Under the pieces are notes generated by a model. It was not told where the DNA came from. It did not search any database and worked only from the letters and a program-made list of their open reading frames with translations. Both the position numbers and the translations under genes were made by a program. Below, piece by piece: positions 1-7,262 of a stretch of 21,499 nt of DNA; position 1 is the stretch's first letter; each line of letters begins with the position of its first letter. This stretch comes from JAFGKM01 sp964403465 (GTDB lineage: Bacteria > Ratteibacteria > UBA8468 > B48-G9 > JAFGKM01). Where the stretch lies: the NCBI GenBank assembly GCA_964403465.1, contig CAYOFY010000020.1, positions 1 through 21,499 of the forward strand, read 5' to 3'.

Positions 1-42
1 CGCCTTAAAAGGGCGGTGCTCTGCCGGATGAGCTAGCGGCCC
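1..42 (-). tRNA. tRNA-Lys(TTT), 5' part, cut by window edge
   Basis: On the minus strand the sequence reads as an acceptor 5' strand GGGCCGC, a D arm with GCTC/GAGC, and an anticodon stem-loop CCGCC-CTTTTAA-GGCG. The anticodon is therefore TTT (lysine). The T arm and 3' acceptor strand lie outside the window, so a CCA end cannot be judged. A consensus promoter sits just upstream at 67-94. Confidence 0.93.
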
Positions 43-66
43 GTGCTCAGTAAAAATGCTCTTTTA

Positions 67-94
67 ATTATAGTTACAAAAAAAACTGTGTCAA
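67..94 (-). promoter_or_regulatory. Consensus sigma70-type promoter for tRNA-Lys
   Basis: Minus strand: a perfect -35 box TTGACA (89-94), a 16-bp spacer containing a T-run, and a perfect -10 box TATAAT (67-72). The tRNA 5' end is at 42, so the leader is about 15-20 nt. The -35 box begins only two bases after the stop codon of the ompH-like gene, so the tRNA has its own start even though it lies directly downstream of a same-strand gene. Confidence 0.85.
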
Positions 95-96
95 TT

Positions 97-618
97 CTAC
101 TTGACGGGTATCATGGGCATTGTTGAAGTGTCGGTCTTCTCAGATTCTGCCTTTGTTTCTTCTCCTTTCAGGAAACTCAGGACATCGTCGGTTATATCCC
201 TGCCACCCACGACAAGCATACTCTTTTCAACAACATAGGTATAGCCTTTTGCTTTCGCTATTTTCTCAACATCACTTGTTACCTTAGCCATCGCTTCTTG
301 CTGAAGCCTTATGGCAATCTGCTGAATCTGTTGCTGCATCTTCTGCTGCTCCTTCGTCTTTTCGTCCCCCTTCAGCTTTCCCAGTTGCTCCTGCATTGCC
401 CCTATCTCCTTCTGGAAATCCGTCATCGCCTCCCTGAAAGCAGGATGGCTGTTCATGACCTTTTCCATATCAACGGACGCTATTCTCGCAGGCCTGTTGA
501 AAATCCTGTTCAGTCCTACTGTCAATCCCACAATCACCACAAATATCACAATCCCGGCGACAACAACTTCCAGCATCTTCTTATTCTTCAGCAAATCCTT
601 CGTCTCTTCCGTCTTCAT
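97..618 (-). CDS. OmpH/Skp-like periplasmic chaperone family protein, membrane-anchored
   Basis: A 173-residue protein. Residues 15-37 form one hydrophobic segment (MLEVVVAGIVIFVVIVGLTV), which looks like an uncleaved anchor rather than the cleavable signal of classical Skp. After it comes the OmpH-family pattern: a short strand 'RIASVDMEKVMNSHP', a long Gln/Lys/Glu-rich coiled coil (about 60-120), and a closing 'GYTYVVEKSMLVVGGRDITD' segment. Skp/OmpH proteins hold unfolded outer-membrane proteins in the periplasm. Here the protein would stay tethered to the inner membrane (inference). The start is supported by GGGAGG seven bases upstream. It lies 37 nt downstream of the large glycosidase-like gene, probably in one transcript with it. 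Confidence 0.8.
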   Translation of the reverse strand: MKTEETKDLLKNKKMLEVVVAGIVIFVVIVGLTVGLNRIFNRPARIASVDMEKVMNSHPAFREAMTDFQKEIGAMQEQLGKLKGDEKTKEQQKMQQQIQQIAIRLQQEAMAKVTSDVEKIAKAKGYTYVVEKSMLVVGGRDITDDVLSFLKGEETKAESEKTDTSTMPMIPVK

Positions 619-655
619 TCTGATCCTCCCTTGCCCCGGGCGGTGCTCCGGGGAT

Positions 656-2680
656 TTATGATTTATTTTTTTGAAGCCTCACTATGACAAATGACATGTA
701 CGGAATCCGGGATTCTGTTTTCCACAAGCCGGCAATTTCGTCCTTTTCCCCTTTCAGCAATTTCCCTGAAGAAGGCTTTTCAAGAGGTTTAAGAACCGTT
801 GTCTGCCGTGACGGCAAGGTCTTCCCGTTTGTTCTGACTGAAACAGTTGCAGGGTCAGTGGCCCCGTTGAAAACCACAAGATTCATCTCCTTCTTTCCCT
901 TGAAGCACATCGGCAGTAAATACGGTGCTCCTGTGACCAGGGGAAATGGAATTTTTCCTCCGTAGAGGTATCTAATCATATTATGAACCATTGTCTGGCG
1001 TTGAAAATTCAATACGAGCTTTGCCGGGTCTTCAACAGCAAATACGACCGTACGGCCGCCGAGACAATTTTCATAAAGCATTGTGCCTGCTCCTATCCTT
1101 TCATTCTCCGGCGTAATGATATCCGACCATGTAGCCGCGCCTTCTGACGGCTCAAAAACCCTCAGTTGCTCCATCTTGTTTACGGAGAAATAGAATCCCT
1201 TTCTCAATCCGCTCTCTTCGTTATTAACCACCTCCACGGAATAGGTTGACTTCTCTCTCTCAAGCGTATCCTTATATCTGATGCCGAGATATCTTCCGAA
1301 TCCTCTCTTGATGAGTATTTCCGCGCTCAGACCGTCAATCATAAGTCCGCCCTTCAGCATTCCATAAATCTCATCATCCTCAAATGTCCATGCCGAATTG
1401 CCGAAAATCACATTCACGTCCTGCTCCCCGTGGCAGGCAGGTATCCCGCAGGAAAGGAGAAAGTTCCATGCAGGGGAAACATCAACTTTCAGTTCATCCA
1501 TGGATTCACCCTTCTCTGTCCATGTTTTTTCCGAAGCGTTCTCTCTCCATGGTATCCCGATTCCTGAAAGATTATGCTCCCTGGAAAAATTGCTTGAAAC
1601 CCATGAAAGTGATTCAGCGCTCTTATCAAGTAATGCGCCTATGCGGGGTTCTTCATCAACGCGATTGCCCAGCATGGGAAAAAGGTCAAGAAGCAACGCG
1701 TCGGAACCGAATAATAGGGCAAAAACCATATTCATCCAGGTTGATGTGTCGGATTTGTTCCACACCGTGAAAGGGAAGTTTTCTATCTCCGGGGCAACCT
1801 CAAAAGAAGCGGGACGCAATTTCTTCTGCATATCCAGCGTCATGATTGAATGTGCCTGGTTTTTCCCGATATCTTCCGCATAATTTGCAAAATTTGGTCT
1901 GTGTGCAACATCTCCTTCTATGGATAATGCCCTGAACAGGTCCAACCATCTTCTGCCTTCAATGCTGTGAATCGGCAGATAAGAACTCATCAGGCCCAGT
2001 TTGGTTTTGCGCTGTGAATTTCTTCCCACCGATTCCGCAATACCTCTCGCAACTTCCAGCTGGGTTTCCCTCCACTCCTCCATCCACCTGCTTCTCCACG
2101 GATGCGGCTTACCCTTCCGCAGGATTTTTTTAAGAATTTCGCGCCTCGTGACTCTTTTCCCTATTCTGCGCGAAAATCTTTCGCACATCTCATCTTCAAA
2201 ACCCCCGCCCCACGTGAGAGGCCCATGGTTATGATACCTGAAATCATCCTCAACCCATATGACACGAAATCCGAGGGTGGCAAACCTGCCGTAAAGATTA
2301 TATATATATTTCTGCCAGTTAGTGTCGGCGAAAGAAGCACACGCCCTGCACTTTTCCCCTGTCGGGGAAACCATCGGTCTGAACCTTCTTCCGGGAGGGA
2401 AAAACCTTCCGCGATCACAATGCAGGACAGTCATCCATGGATTCAGACTTACGGAAATTCCTCTCCGCTCAAGGATCTTCTTTGAATCCCTGACGGTAGC
2501 AAACCACATGTCTTCTTCTTTCTCTGACAGCAAGCCGTTATTCCACTCTTCAGCCGCAAAAAAAAGAACGACCTCCTCTATATTATGCTTCACGCAGAAA
2601 TCAGCCAGCCTCCGGGCATTATCAGTAACATTTTTCCCCGGTATAACCTGAAACCGCAAATGATACTTAACTTTTTTCAT
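656..2680 (-). CDS. Large uncharacterised protein, TIM-barrel / glycoside-hydrolase-like
   Basis: A 674-residue protein with no signal peptide, so probably cytoplasmic. I cannot place it in a named family. The N-terminal ~350 residues show alternating strand/helix blocks typical of a (beta/alpha)8 barrel: IEEVVLFFAAEEW (34-46), ISVSLNPWMTVLH (75-87), FRVIWVEDDFRYH (138-150), LGLMSSYLP (228-236), FEVAPEIENFP (293-303) and ALLLDLFP. The acidic clusters E144-D145-D146 and E298/E300 near strand ends are plausible catalytic pairs, as in clan GH-A glycosidases (inference). The C-terminal ~250 residues are beta-rich, like the accessory domains of beta-galactosidase-type enzymes. The Shine-Dalgarno sequence is weak. 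The gene follows the AMMECR1 gene by 36 nt. It could also be a non-catalytic barrel. Confidence 0.6.
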   Translation of the reverse strand: MKKVKYHLRFQVIPGKNVTDNARRLADFCVKHNIEEVVLFFAAEEWNNGLLSEKEEDMWFATVRDSKKILERRGISVSLNPWMTVLHCDRGRFFPPGRRFRPMVSPTGEKCRACASFADTNWQKYIYNLYGRFATLGFRVIWVEDDFRYHNHGPLTWGGGFEDEMCERFSRRIGKRVTRREILKKILRKGKPHPWRSRWMEEWRETQLEVARGIAESVGRNSQRKTKLGLMSSYLPIHSIEGRRWLDLFRALSIEGDVAHRPNFANYAEDIGKNQAHSIMTLDMQKKLRPASFEVAPEIENFPFTVWNKSDTSTWMNMVFALLFGSDALLLDLFPMLGNRVDEEPRIGALLDKSAESLSWVSSNFSREHNLSGIGIPWRENASEKTWTEKGESMDELKVDVSPAWNFLLSCGIPACHGEQDVNVIFGNSAWTFEDDEIYGMLKGGLMIDGLSAEILIKRGFGRYLGIRYKDTLEREKSTYSVEVVNNEESGLRKGFYFSVNKMEQLRVFEPSEGAATWSDIITPENERIGAGTMLYENCLGGRTVVFAVEDPAKLVLNFQRQTMVHNMIRYLYGGKIPFPLVTGAPYLLPMCFKGKKEMNLVVFNGATDPATVSVRTNGKTLPSRQTTVLKPLEKPSSGKLLKGEKDEIAGLWKTESRIPYMSFVIVRLQKNKS

Positions 2681-2716
2681 GGTCTCGTTTTGATGAATGG
2701 CATGAAGTTTTCAACA

Positions 2717-3262
2717 TCAGTCTTCCCCAAAAACCTCTGCCTGGAAGGTGTAAATCTCGGTACTCTTTTCTTTCCATGCATCGGGAGGCAACCCGGCCTT
2801 GTACTGGCAGAGATTGCTCAGGAATTCTTCCTTTCTCCAGCCGGTCTCGTCCGCAACCTGGGGCAGGAAGACACCCTGCCTGTATCCCTTTCTTATTATG
2901 ACCCCGTCGCGTTTCAGCACCACCTCTTCCGCGTTCTTCACTCTTGCAGGAACGGTGAGGACGGAGATTTCAATCCTTATGTCCTTCAGTTCATCATAAC
3001 GGACGGGTGAAAATCTCGGGTCTCCTGTTGCGGATTGAATTGCGACATCTCTCACGGCCAGGGCAAGCGCTTCAACCGGCTGGATGTATCCTATGCACCC
3101 CCGGAGTTCTCCCCCTTTCTTCAACGTGACGAAGACCCCTCTCTTTTCCTGCAGGACTGCCTCGTCTGCCATAACCGGCGGTAGTTCTTTTCCCGAAAGG
3201 TAGCATGCAAGAGTTTCCCTCGCAATCCCGCTAAGTTTTTGTTTTTGCTGTTCCGTCAACAT
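2717..3262 (-). CDS. amrA: AMMECR1-domain protein (AmmeMemoRadiSam system protein A)
   Basis: A 181-residue single-domain protein, about the usual AMMECR1 length. The family signature is clear: GVFVTLKKGGELRGCIGYI (around residues 43-61, with the invariant LRGCIG), then 'VRDVAIQSATGDPRFSPV', 'EISVLT' and a C-terminal 'GVFLPQVADETGWRKEEFLSNLC'. AmrA often occurs with a MEMO-family protein and a radical SAM protein (AmmeMemoRadiSam). Neither partner is in this window, so it is a solitary copy here. Its biochemical role is unsettled in the literature as I know it. It is followed at 36 nt by the large glycosidase-like gene. The leader lies in the repeat-rich stretch 3263-3846. Confidence 0.88.
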   Translation of the reverse strand: MLTEQQKQKLSGIARETLACYLSGKELPPVMADEAVLQEKRGVFVTLKKGGELRGCIGYIQPVEALALAVRDVAIQSATGDPRFSPVRYDELKDIRIEISVLTVPARVKNAEEVVLKRDGVIIRKGYRQGVFLPQVADETGWRKEEFLSNLCQYKAGLPPDAWKEKSTEIYTFQAEVFGED

Positions 3263-3335
3263 TCTCTTTTCACGCTTTTACTCACCACTATTGATATATG
3301 CATAGTTAATGTCACATTGTAAAATTTTCTTCCGT

Positions 3336-3496
3336 TTGTCATTGCGAACGTTTTTTGTGCGGCAATCCCTCATAAGGTTGAGATTGCCACGCACAGGGCG
3401 CTCGAAACGACAAAAAACGAGGGTCCCGAAAGAAAAAATCGGGATGATAGAAAACATCCATTGCCACGTCGCACACCCCGCTCCTCGCAATGACAA
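3336..3496. repeat. Palindromic 'GTCATTGCGA' interspersed element (MITE-like)
   Basis: The 161-bp unit begins with ttgtcattgcga (3336-3347) and ends with its exact reverse complement (3485-3496). Inside are an imperfect hairpin gtgcggcaatc / gattgccacgcac (about 3357-3394) and a perfect small hairpin tcccga / tcggga (3424-3429, 3439-3444). Palindromic repeats with 'attgcga...gcaatc' ends recur in many uncultivated and deltaproteobacterial-type genomes (from memory, not checked). No transposase or target duplication is visible. Confidence 0.7.
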
Positions 3497-3538
3497 CCAT
3501 AGGACATTACTTACGCAATCCTCAATAATCACTACCCA

Positions 3539-3567
3539 CTGTTTTTATAAGTAGCGAGGGGGGGATT
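3539..3567 (-). repeat. Direct-repeat copy 1 of tRNA-Met 3' end plus flank (29 bp)
   Basis: The 29 bases here are identical to 3834-3862, which comprises the last 16 bases of tRNA-Met (3847-3862) plus 13 bases of its downstream flank. The two copies are 295 bp apart. There is no tRNA body attached to this copy. Confidence 0.85.
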
Positions 3568-3667
3568 GTGCTGGCAAAAAACGCCGCACGGTCTCTGCTT
3601 GCGAAACCGAGAGATTTCAGTCGGCTTGAACCCAAAAAGGTTCAAACCCCACCCCTCATTGAAAAAC

Positions 3668-3784
3668 AGTAGCGAGGGGGGGATTTGGCGCCCTCGCCTC
3701 CCCAGACGGCTCGGGTCGGCCACTCGCTGTCCGATGCTCTTATTCATCGCATCGGACTGACTTCGCTCTCTTCAAATCCCCCTA
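3668..3784. repeat. Inverted-repeat-bounded unit starting in a tRNA-end copy
   Basis: The unit opens with an 18-base copy of the tRNA-Met 3' end and flank (3668-3685). Within it, gggggatttg (3678-3687) is matched by its exact complement caaatccccc (3773-3782). Near the right side lies a perfect 9-bp hairpin, gtccgatgc / gcatcggac (3729-3737 and 3749-3757) with an 11-base loop. No reading frame is convincing. It could be a small non-autonomous mobile repeat or a decayed tRNA-derived element. Confidence 0.6.
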
Positions 3785-3833
3785 TCAAGTTTTTTTAGAC
3801 TTTTACTCACCGCAAGTCACTAACCGCTATCCC

Positions 3834-3862
3834 CTGTTTTTATAAGTAGCGAGGGGGGGATT
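3834..3862 (-). repeat. Direct-repeat copy overlapping tRNA-Met 3' end (29 bp)
   Basis: This is the tRNA-linked copy of the 29-base direct repeat also found at 3539-3567. The 18-base core is shared with 3668-3685. The shared core covers the 3' acceptor strand and part of the T stem of the tRNA, the part of tRNA genes commonly used as integrase attachment sites. Confidence 0.8.
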
Positions 3863-3918
3863 TGAACCCCCGGCATACCGGGTATGAGCCGGCTGCTCTG
3901 CCGCTGAGCTACCCCGCC
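3847..3918 (-). tRNA. tRNA-Met(CAT), elongator type likely
   Basis: A 72-base cloverleaf on the minus strand: acceptor GGCGGGG pairs with CCTCGCT (two G-U pairs), D arm GCTC/GAGC, anticodon arm GCCGG-CTCATAC-CCGGT (anticodon CAT), T arm GGGGG-TTCAAAT-CCCCC, discriminator A. The CCA end is not encoded. The first pair is G-U rather than the C-A mismatch of initiator tRNA, and the anticodon stem lacks the initiator's three G-C pairs. It is therefore elongator Met, or less likely Ile with a lysidine-modified CAT. It lies 47 nt downstream of rdgB on the same strand with no clear promoter of its own, so it may be cotranscribed. Confidence 0.93.
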
Positions 3919-3965
3919 ATTTTTTCAATCTGGCCTTGTTTCCACCGCTGTCAGAACTTTATATT

Positions 3966-4553
3966 CTACAATTTAAGCATGTACTCCGCAAGTTTCCTGA
4001 AGGCGGCTGACCGGTGACTCACCCTGTTTTTTTCTTCGGCGGACAATTCCGCGAATGTCTTCCCTGTCCCTTCCATCTCAAATACAGGGTCATATCCGAA
4101 ACCATTCCTGCCGCGCGGAAAGAAGGTTATAAAACCCTCTGCTTCGCCCGTGAAGGTTATTTTTCCCGCCGGGCCAAGAAACACGACCACCGTCACAAAT
4201 CTCGCCTTTCTGTCGGCAATATCCCTGTAGCCTGAGAGCATGTCAAGCAATTTTTCTATGTTCTTTGAATCATCTCCGTTTCCCGCAAACCTTGCCGACA
4301 TAACCCCGGGAAGTCCGTCAAGTCTCTCAACCACGAGACCGGAATCTTCCCCTGCGACCGGTTCATCTCCGACAATTTTCTTCAGACACGCGGCCTTGAT
4401 GAAGGCATTTTCCTCAAAGCTTCTTCCCCTTTCCTCAGAGAAAACAATGCTCCCGGGACATGGCCTGACCGCAATTCCTGTTCCCTGAAGAATCTGGCCT
4501 ACCTCGCGGAGTTTATTGGCATTCTTAGTTGCCAAGTAGAAACTCAATTTCAT
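3966..4553 (-). CDS. rdgB: RdgB/HAM1 family XTP/dITP diphosphatase
   Basis: A 195-residue protein of normal family length. It hydrolyses deaminated purine triphosphates (XTP, dITP/ITP) to the monophosphate, cleaning the nucleotide pool. Family motifs are present in order: the N-terminal substrate loop 'LATKNANKLREV' (8-19), 'FEENAFIKA' (51-59), 'EDSGLVVERLDGLPGVMSARFAG' with the catalytic Asp region (about 69-91), 'FGYDPVF' (152-158) and 'SHRSAAF' near the C-terminus. Its first 29 bases overlap the end of rph, the common rph-rdgB pairing in bacteria, so translation is probably coupled. An AAAGGA stretch lies about ten bases upstream of the ATG. Confidence 0.95.
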   Translation of the reverse strand: MKLSFYLATKNANKLREVGQILQGTGIAVRPCPGSIVFSEERGRSFEENAFIKAACLKKIVGDEPVAGEDSGLVVERLDGLPGVMSARFAGNGDDSKNIEKLLDMLSGYRDIADRKARFVTVVVFLGPAGKITFTGEAEGFITFFPRGRNGFGYDPVFEMEGTGKTFAELSAEEKNRVSHRSAAFRKLAEYMLKL

Positions 4554-5265
4554 CCTTCAGAATCCTTTTTTGCACTTCTATGACGTCCTTGATTCCCTTG
4601 CCCGCAAGTTTGAGCAATTCAGTAAGTTCCTTTTCGGAGAACGGATATCCCTCTGCGGTACCCTGTATTTCAATGAACTCGCCCTTGCCTGTCATGGCAA
4701 AATTGAAATCAACGCTTGCAGCGGAATCTTCTGAGTAATCAAGGTCAACGATCTTCTGCCCGTACACGATCCCGACGCTTATCGCCGCAAGGTAATCCCT
4801 CAGAAGGGGTATCTTGATCAGGTGTGCTTTCCTTAACTTGGAAAGTGCCTCAACCAGGGCAACAAACCCTCCGGTTACCGCCGCGGCCCTCGTACCTCCG
4901 TCTGCCTGCAGAACATCGCAGTCCACCCATAAAGTTCTCTCCCCTATCTTCTTCACGTCAAGGATTCCCCGCAGGGATCTGCCTATCATCCTCTGAATCT
5001 CCTGGCTCCTTCCGGTGAAGTTTGAATTTCTGGATACGCGTTCGCTCGTTGAGGAAGGCAGCAGGGAATATTCCGCGGTCAGCCATCCACTGTCCGTTCC
5101 CTTCAGGAACAATGGCACGCGGTCTTCAACGTTTACAGAACATACGACCTTGGTATCCCCCATCTCTATCAGACAGGACCCGAGAGCGTACTTGATAAAA
5201 TTTCTGGTTATCTTTATCTCCCTTATCTGGTCAAAAGCCCTGTTGCCCCTCCTTTTCATTTCCAT
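4525..5265 (-). CDS. rph: Ribonuclease PH
   Basis: A 246-residue protein of typical length. It is a phosphate-dependent 3'-5' exoribonuclease that trims tRNA 3' ends. Visible motifs are 'RGNRAFDQIREIKITRNF' at the N-terminus, 'LPSSTSERVSRN' (69-80), 'GRSQEIQRMIGRSLRG' (85-100), 'DCDVLQADGGTR' (114-125, phosphate site region), 'DLDYSEDSAASVDFNFAMTG' (with the metal-binding Asp residues) and 'FIEIQGTAEGYPFS'. The start has AAAGGGAG five bases upstream. It overlaps rdgB and follows the lptD-like gene by 47 nt. Lying upstream of a tRNA that lacks an encoded CCA fits its 3'-end processing role, though the link is only circumstantial. Confidence 0.96.
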   Translation of the reverse strand: MEMKRRGNRAFDQIREIKITRNFIKYALGSCLIEMGDTKVVCSVNVEDRVPLFLKGTDSGWLTAEYSLLPSSTSERVSRNSNFTGRSQEIQRMIGRSLRGILDVKKIGERTLWVDCDVLQADGGTRAAAVTGGFVALVEALSKLRKAHLIKIPLLRDYLAAISVGIVYGQKIVDLDYSEDSAASVDFNFAMTGKGEFIEIQGTAEGYPFSEKELTELLKLAGKGIKDVIEVQKRILKDEIEFLLGN

Positions 5266-5312
5266 TGTATCTCCCTTTCCCGGTGACAGGTCCGGACTCC
5301 ATGGTCATGTTT

Positions 5313-7220
5313 TCAAAACGCCAGTACCGGATACGCTGCAATAAAAAAAGAAAAATCGTCCTTGTCTCCTGATATCCTGATGTGCATCTCCCAGCAATGC
5401 AGTCTCTTCCAGACATCAAGATTTGTCTTCACAAAACTGCCGGAGTTGATATCATAGTCTATCCCTATGCCGTACCGCCAATCCTCATTCACAACGTGGC
5501 TGAACCTGGCTTCAATACCGGAGATGTCGTCTTCTTCGTCGTACCTGTTCCCGATGGAACAGGTGTACCTGCCGAAATCCATCACCAGGTCGTTCACTCC
5601 GAACCTGTAGGACTTCTCCGAGAGGTTAAATTCATTCTGCCCTTCAATACGAATCCGCGGATTTATCCTCATGTCATATTTCAAAATATTTCCGTCAAAA
5701 ATAGTCCTGCCGATGTCATATATGTTCTCCAGCGATATCCTGCCCAGATAATCCTTCTCTCCGCCAAAAAACCATTCCAACCCGAGATTTACAAAACTTC
5801 CGTCATCCAGACTCTCAAGATTGTCAAAACGTTCAATCTCTCCCTTCTTGTAGTCAATTCCGCGGGAAAACGCAGAAATAGAAGGGGAAAAATACCCGGT
5901 ATATCCATCATACTGCTTTTTCATTGTTGCCGAGATTTTCACTCCTGCCTCGCGAAGCAGGTTGAACCTGTCTTTCGACAGACCGGAATAATCAACACCC
6001 GCTGCGGAAACATAAGGAGTAACTGCCAGAGGACCTGCGGTTGTTCTGCTCTCAACGGTAATCCTGTCCATTGTCCTGATGCAGTCCCTGTCATCCTTAT
6101 GAAAATTCGTCATGCGGAAATCATTTTCAACAAATACCGGAGAATCGCCGGCGCGCAGGAGCGGCGTGGTGAAGCTGACATCGGGAAGTCTTTCAGCATT
6201 GAGAAAATCTTCTCCGGCCGATTGGCGGAAATTGATGTTGAAAATGCCTGCCCTGAAATCCTGGGTCAGGGACAGGTAGTTATAGGTCTTTGATTTCCTC
6301 ATGTATTCATCCCTGAAGAAATAGTAAAAGAGGTCATTATTGTCCATCCATCTCCAGTCAAGTATTAAACTGCCTTCTCCGTAACGAGAAGTATAATTCT
6401 TGCGGAATTCAGCCAGCAATGCCGGTTCAAAATAATCGCCGCCCCATCTCCTGTACAGAAAACCCTCCCCGCTGTATCCGCTCTCCTCAGAATATATTTT
6501 CAGGCCGGCCCCGATACCTCTCTCCCCCATGGAAATTCTTTCCTTCACAACAGCATCCGTTCCCTTACTTTTTTTATGAGCAAAAAGGAGGTCAAGCGTC
6601 CTCCCTATCCGGGAACTGTAACCCGGCATAATACTGAAGACCGGTTCCTTTGTCCTGGTACCAACGGTCAATCTCGGCAAATACAGGACAGTGAATTTCT
6701 CACCGAAGGTGAGCCGCATCCTTTCGGCCCTGATGTAATCACCCGGAACGTATTCCATCCTTTCCGCGGAAATCCTGTAATGGGGTTTTTCAAGGTCGCA
6801 TGAGGTTATGTACCCGTTGTACAGGAGGACAATTCCCTCCTTCTTCTCCACCCTTCCTGCCTTTCCATAAAAGGGCGCAGTCTTAAAAGAGGCATTTGAA
6901 AGAAGACCGGTTTTTTCATTCACATTGTACGTGATATAGTCCGCCGCAAAAATCCCTTCTGAAGTTGCCACGGATATGGCGCCCTCGGCTTCAATCTCCC
7001 CCGTGACCCGGTTGAAACTTGCTTTTTCGCAGGTTATCGTGACATCCTCAAAAGAAATCCTGACATTCCCCTGAAGAAATATCTTTCCGGGCTCTCCCGC
7101 CTCGCTCAATTCCACTTTCATGCTGTCACAACTGTAGTATACCGGATATTCTTCTGAAAATACGGTGGCGCAAGAAAACAGAAGAGTGACAAGGAGACAG
7201 GTTCTGACAGTTGTAACCAT
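5313..7220 (-). CDS. LptD/OstA-like outer-membrane LPS-assembly protein
   Basis: About 635 residues from the ATG at 7220. An in-frame TTG at 7232 is the alternative; the purine-rich AAAGGG sits only about three bases before the ATG, so the choice is uncertain. An N-terminal signal peptide (CLLVTLLFSCATVFS) is followed by an OstA/LptA-like beta-jellyroll: 'IFLQGNVRISFEDVTITCEKASFNRVTGEIEAEG' and 'YNGYITSCDLEKPHYRISAERMEYVPGDYIRAERM' are typical LptD/OstA patterns. The rest is rich in alternating aromatic strands ending '...FIAAYPVLAF', fitting an outer-membrane beta barrel. LptD inserts lipopolysaccharide into the outer leaflet, so a diderm envelope is implied. At 635 residues it is somewhat shorter than proteobacterial LptD. 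Confidence 0.82.
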   Translation of the reverse strand: MVTTVRTCLLVTLLFSCATVFSEEYPVYYSCDSMKVELSEAGEPGKIFLQGNVRISFEDVTITCEKASFNRVTGEIEAEGAISVATSEGIFAADYITYNVNEKTGLLSNASFKTAPFYGKAGRVEKKEGIVLLYNGYITSCDLEKPHYRISAERMEYVPGDYIRAERMRLTFGEKFTVLYLPRLTVGTRTKEPVFSIMPGYSSRIGRTLDLLFAHKKSKGTDAVVKERISMGERGIGAGLKIYSEESGYSGEGFLYRRWGGDYFEPALLAEFRKNYTSRYGEGSLILDWRWMDNNDLFYYFFRDEYMRKSKTYNYLSLTQDFRAGIFNINFRQSAGEDFLNAERLPDVSFTTPLLRAGDSPVFVENDFRMTNFHKDDRDCIRTMDRITVESRTTAGPLAVTPYVSAAGVDYSGLSKDRFNLLREAGVKISATMKKQYDGYTGYFSPSISAFSRGIDYKKGEIERFDNLESLDDGSFVNLGLEWFFGGEKDYLGRISLENIYDIGRTIFDGNILKYDMRINPRIRIEGQNEFNLSEKSYRFGVNDLVMDFGRYTCSIGNRYDEEDDISGIEARFSHVVNEDWRYGIGIDYDINSGSFVKTNLDVWKRLHCWEMHIRISGDKDDFSFFIAAYPVLAF

Positions 7221-7262
7221 ATTCCCTTTCAAGAATTACAGGTATTTTCGGCGGAAAAGACT

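Larger units (their letters stand above)
3263..3846. other. Gene-free, repeat-rich stretch
   Basis: Between the AMMECR1 gene and tRNA-Met no convincing coding sequence exists. Short open frames here run through repeats and have no plausible start signals. The stretch holds, in order, a palindromic element with 12-bp perfect ends (3336-3496), a first copy of the tRNA-Met 3' end (3539-3567), a segment with a small hairpin (3626-3645), and a second, shorter tRNA-end copy (3668-3685) that opens an inverted-repeat-bounded unit ending at 3782. A 12-base word, cttttactcacc, occurs near both edges (3275-3286 and 3800-3811). Confidence 0.75.

Noticed and set aside
3278..3532. 84-residue minus-strand frame across the palindromic element
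   Set aside because: It is explained by the inverted repeat; no start signal and no recognisable motif.
3532..3747. Minus-strand 71-residue frame with 'RLGRRGRQIPPS'
   Set aside because: It runs through the tRNA-end repeats and hairpin units, has no ribosome site and no protein-like composition.
3790..3846. Possible terminator after tRNA-Met
   Set aside because: The only stem (gactt/aagtc) is weak and is followed by an A-rich, not U-rich, stretch in the transcript.
3539..3862. Possible CRISPR array, because of repeated words with spacers
   Set aside because: Only three copies of unequal length, spaced about 100 and 150 bp, one being a tRNA end; no cas genes.
5382..6293. 303-residue plus-strand open frame opposite the lptD-like gene
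   Set aside because: It is a long shadow frame antisense to a gene with signal peptide and family motifs; no motif or ribosome site supports it.
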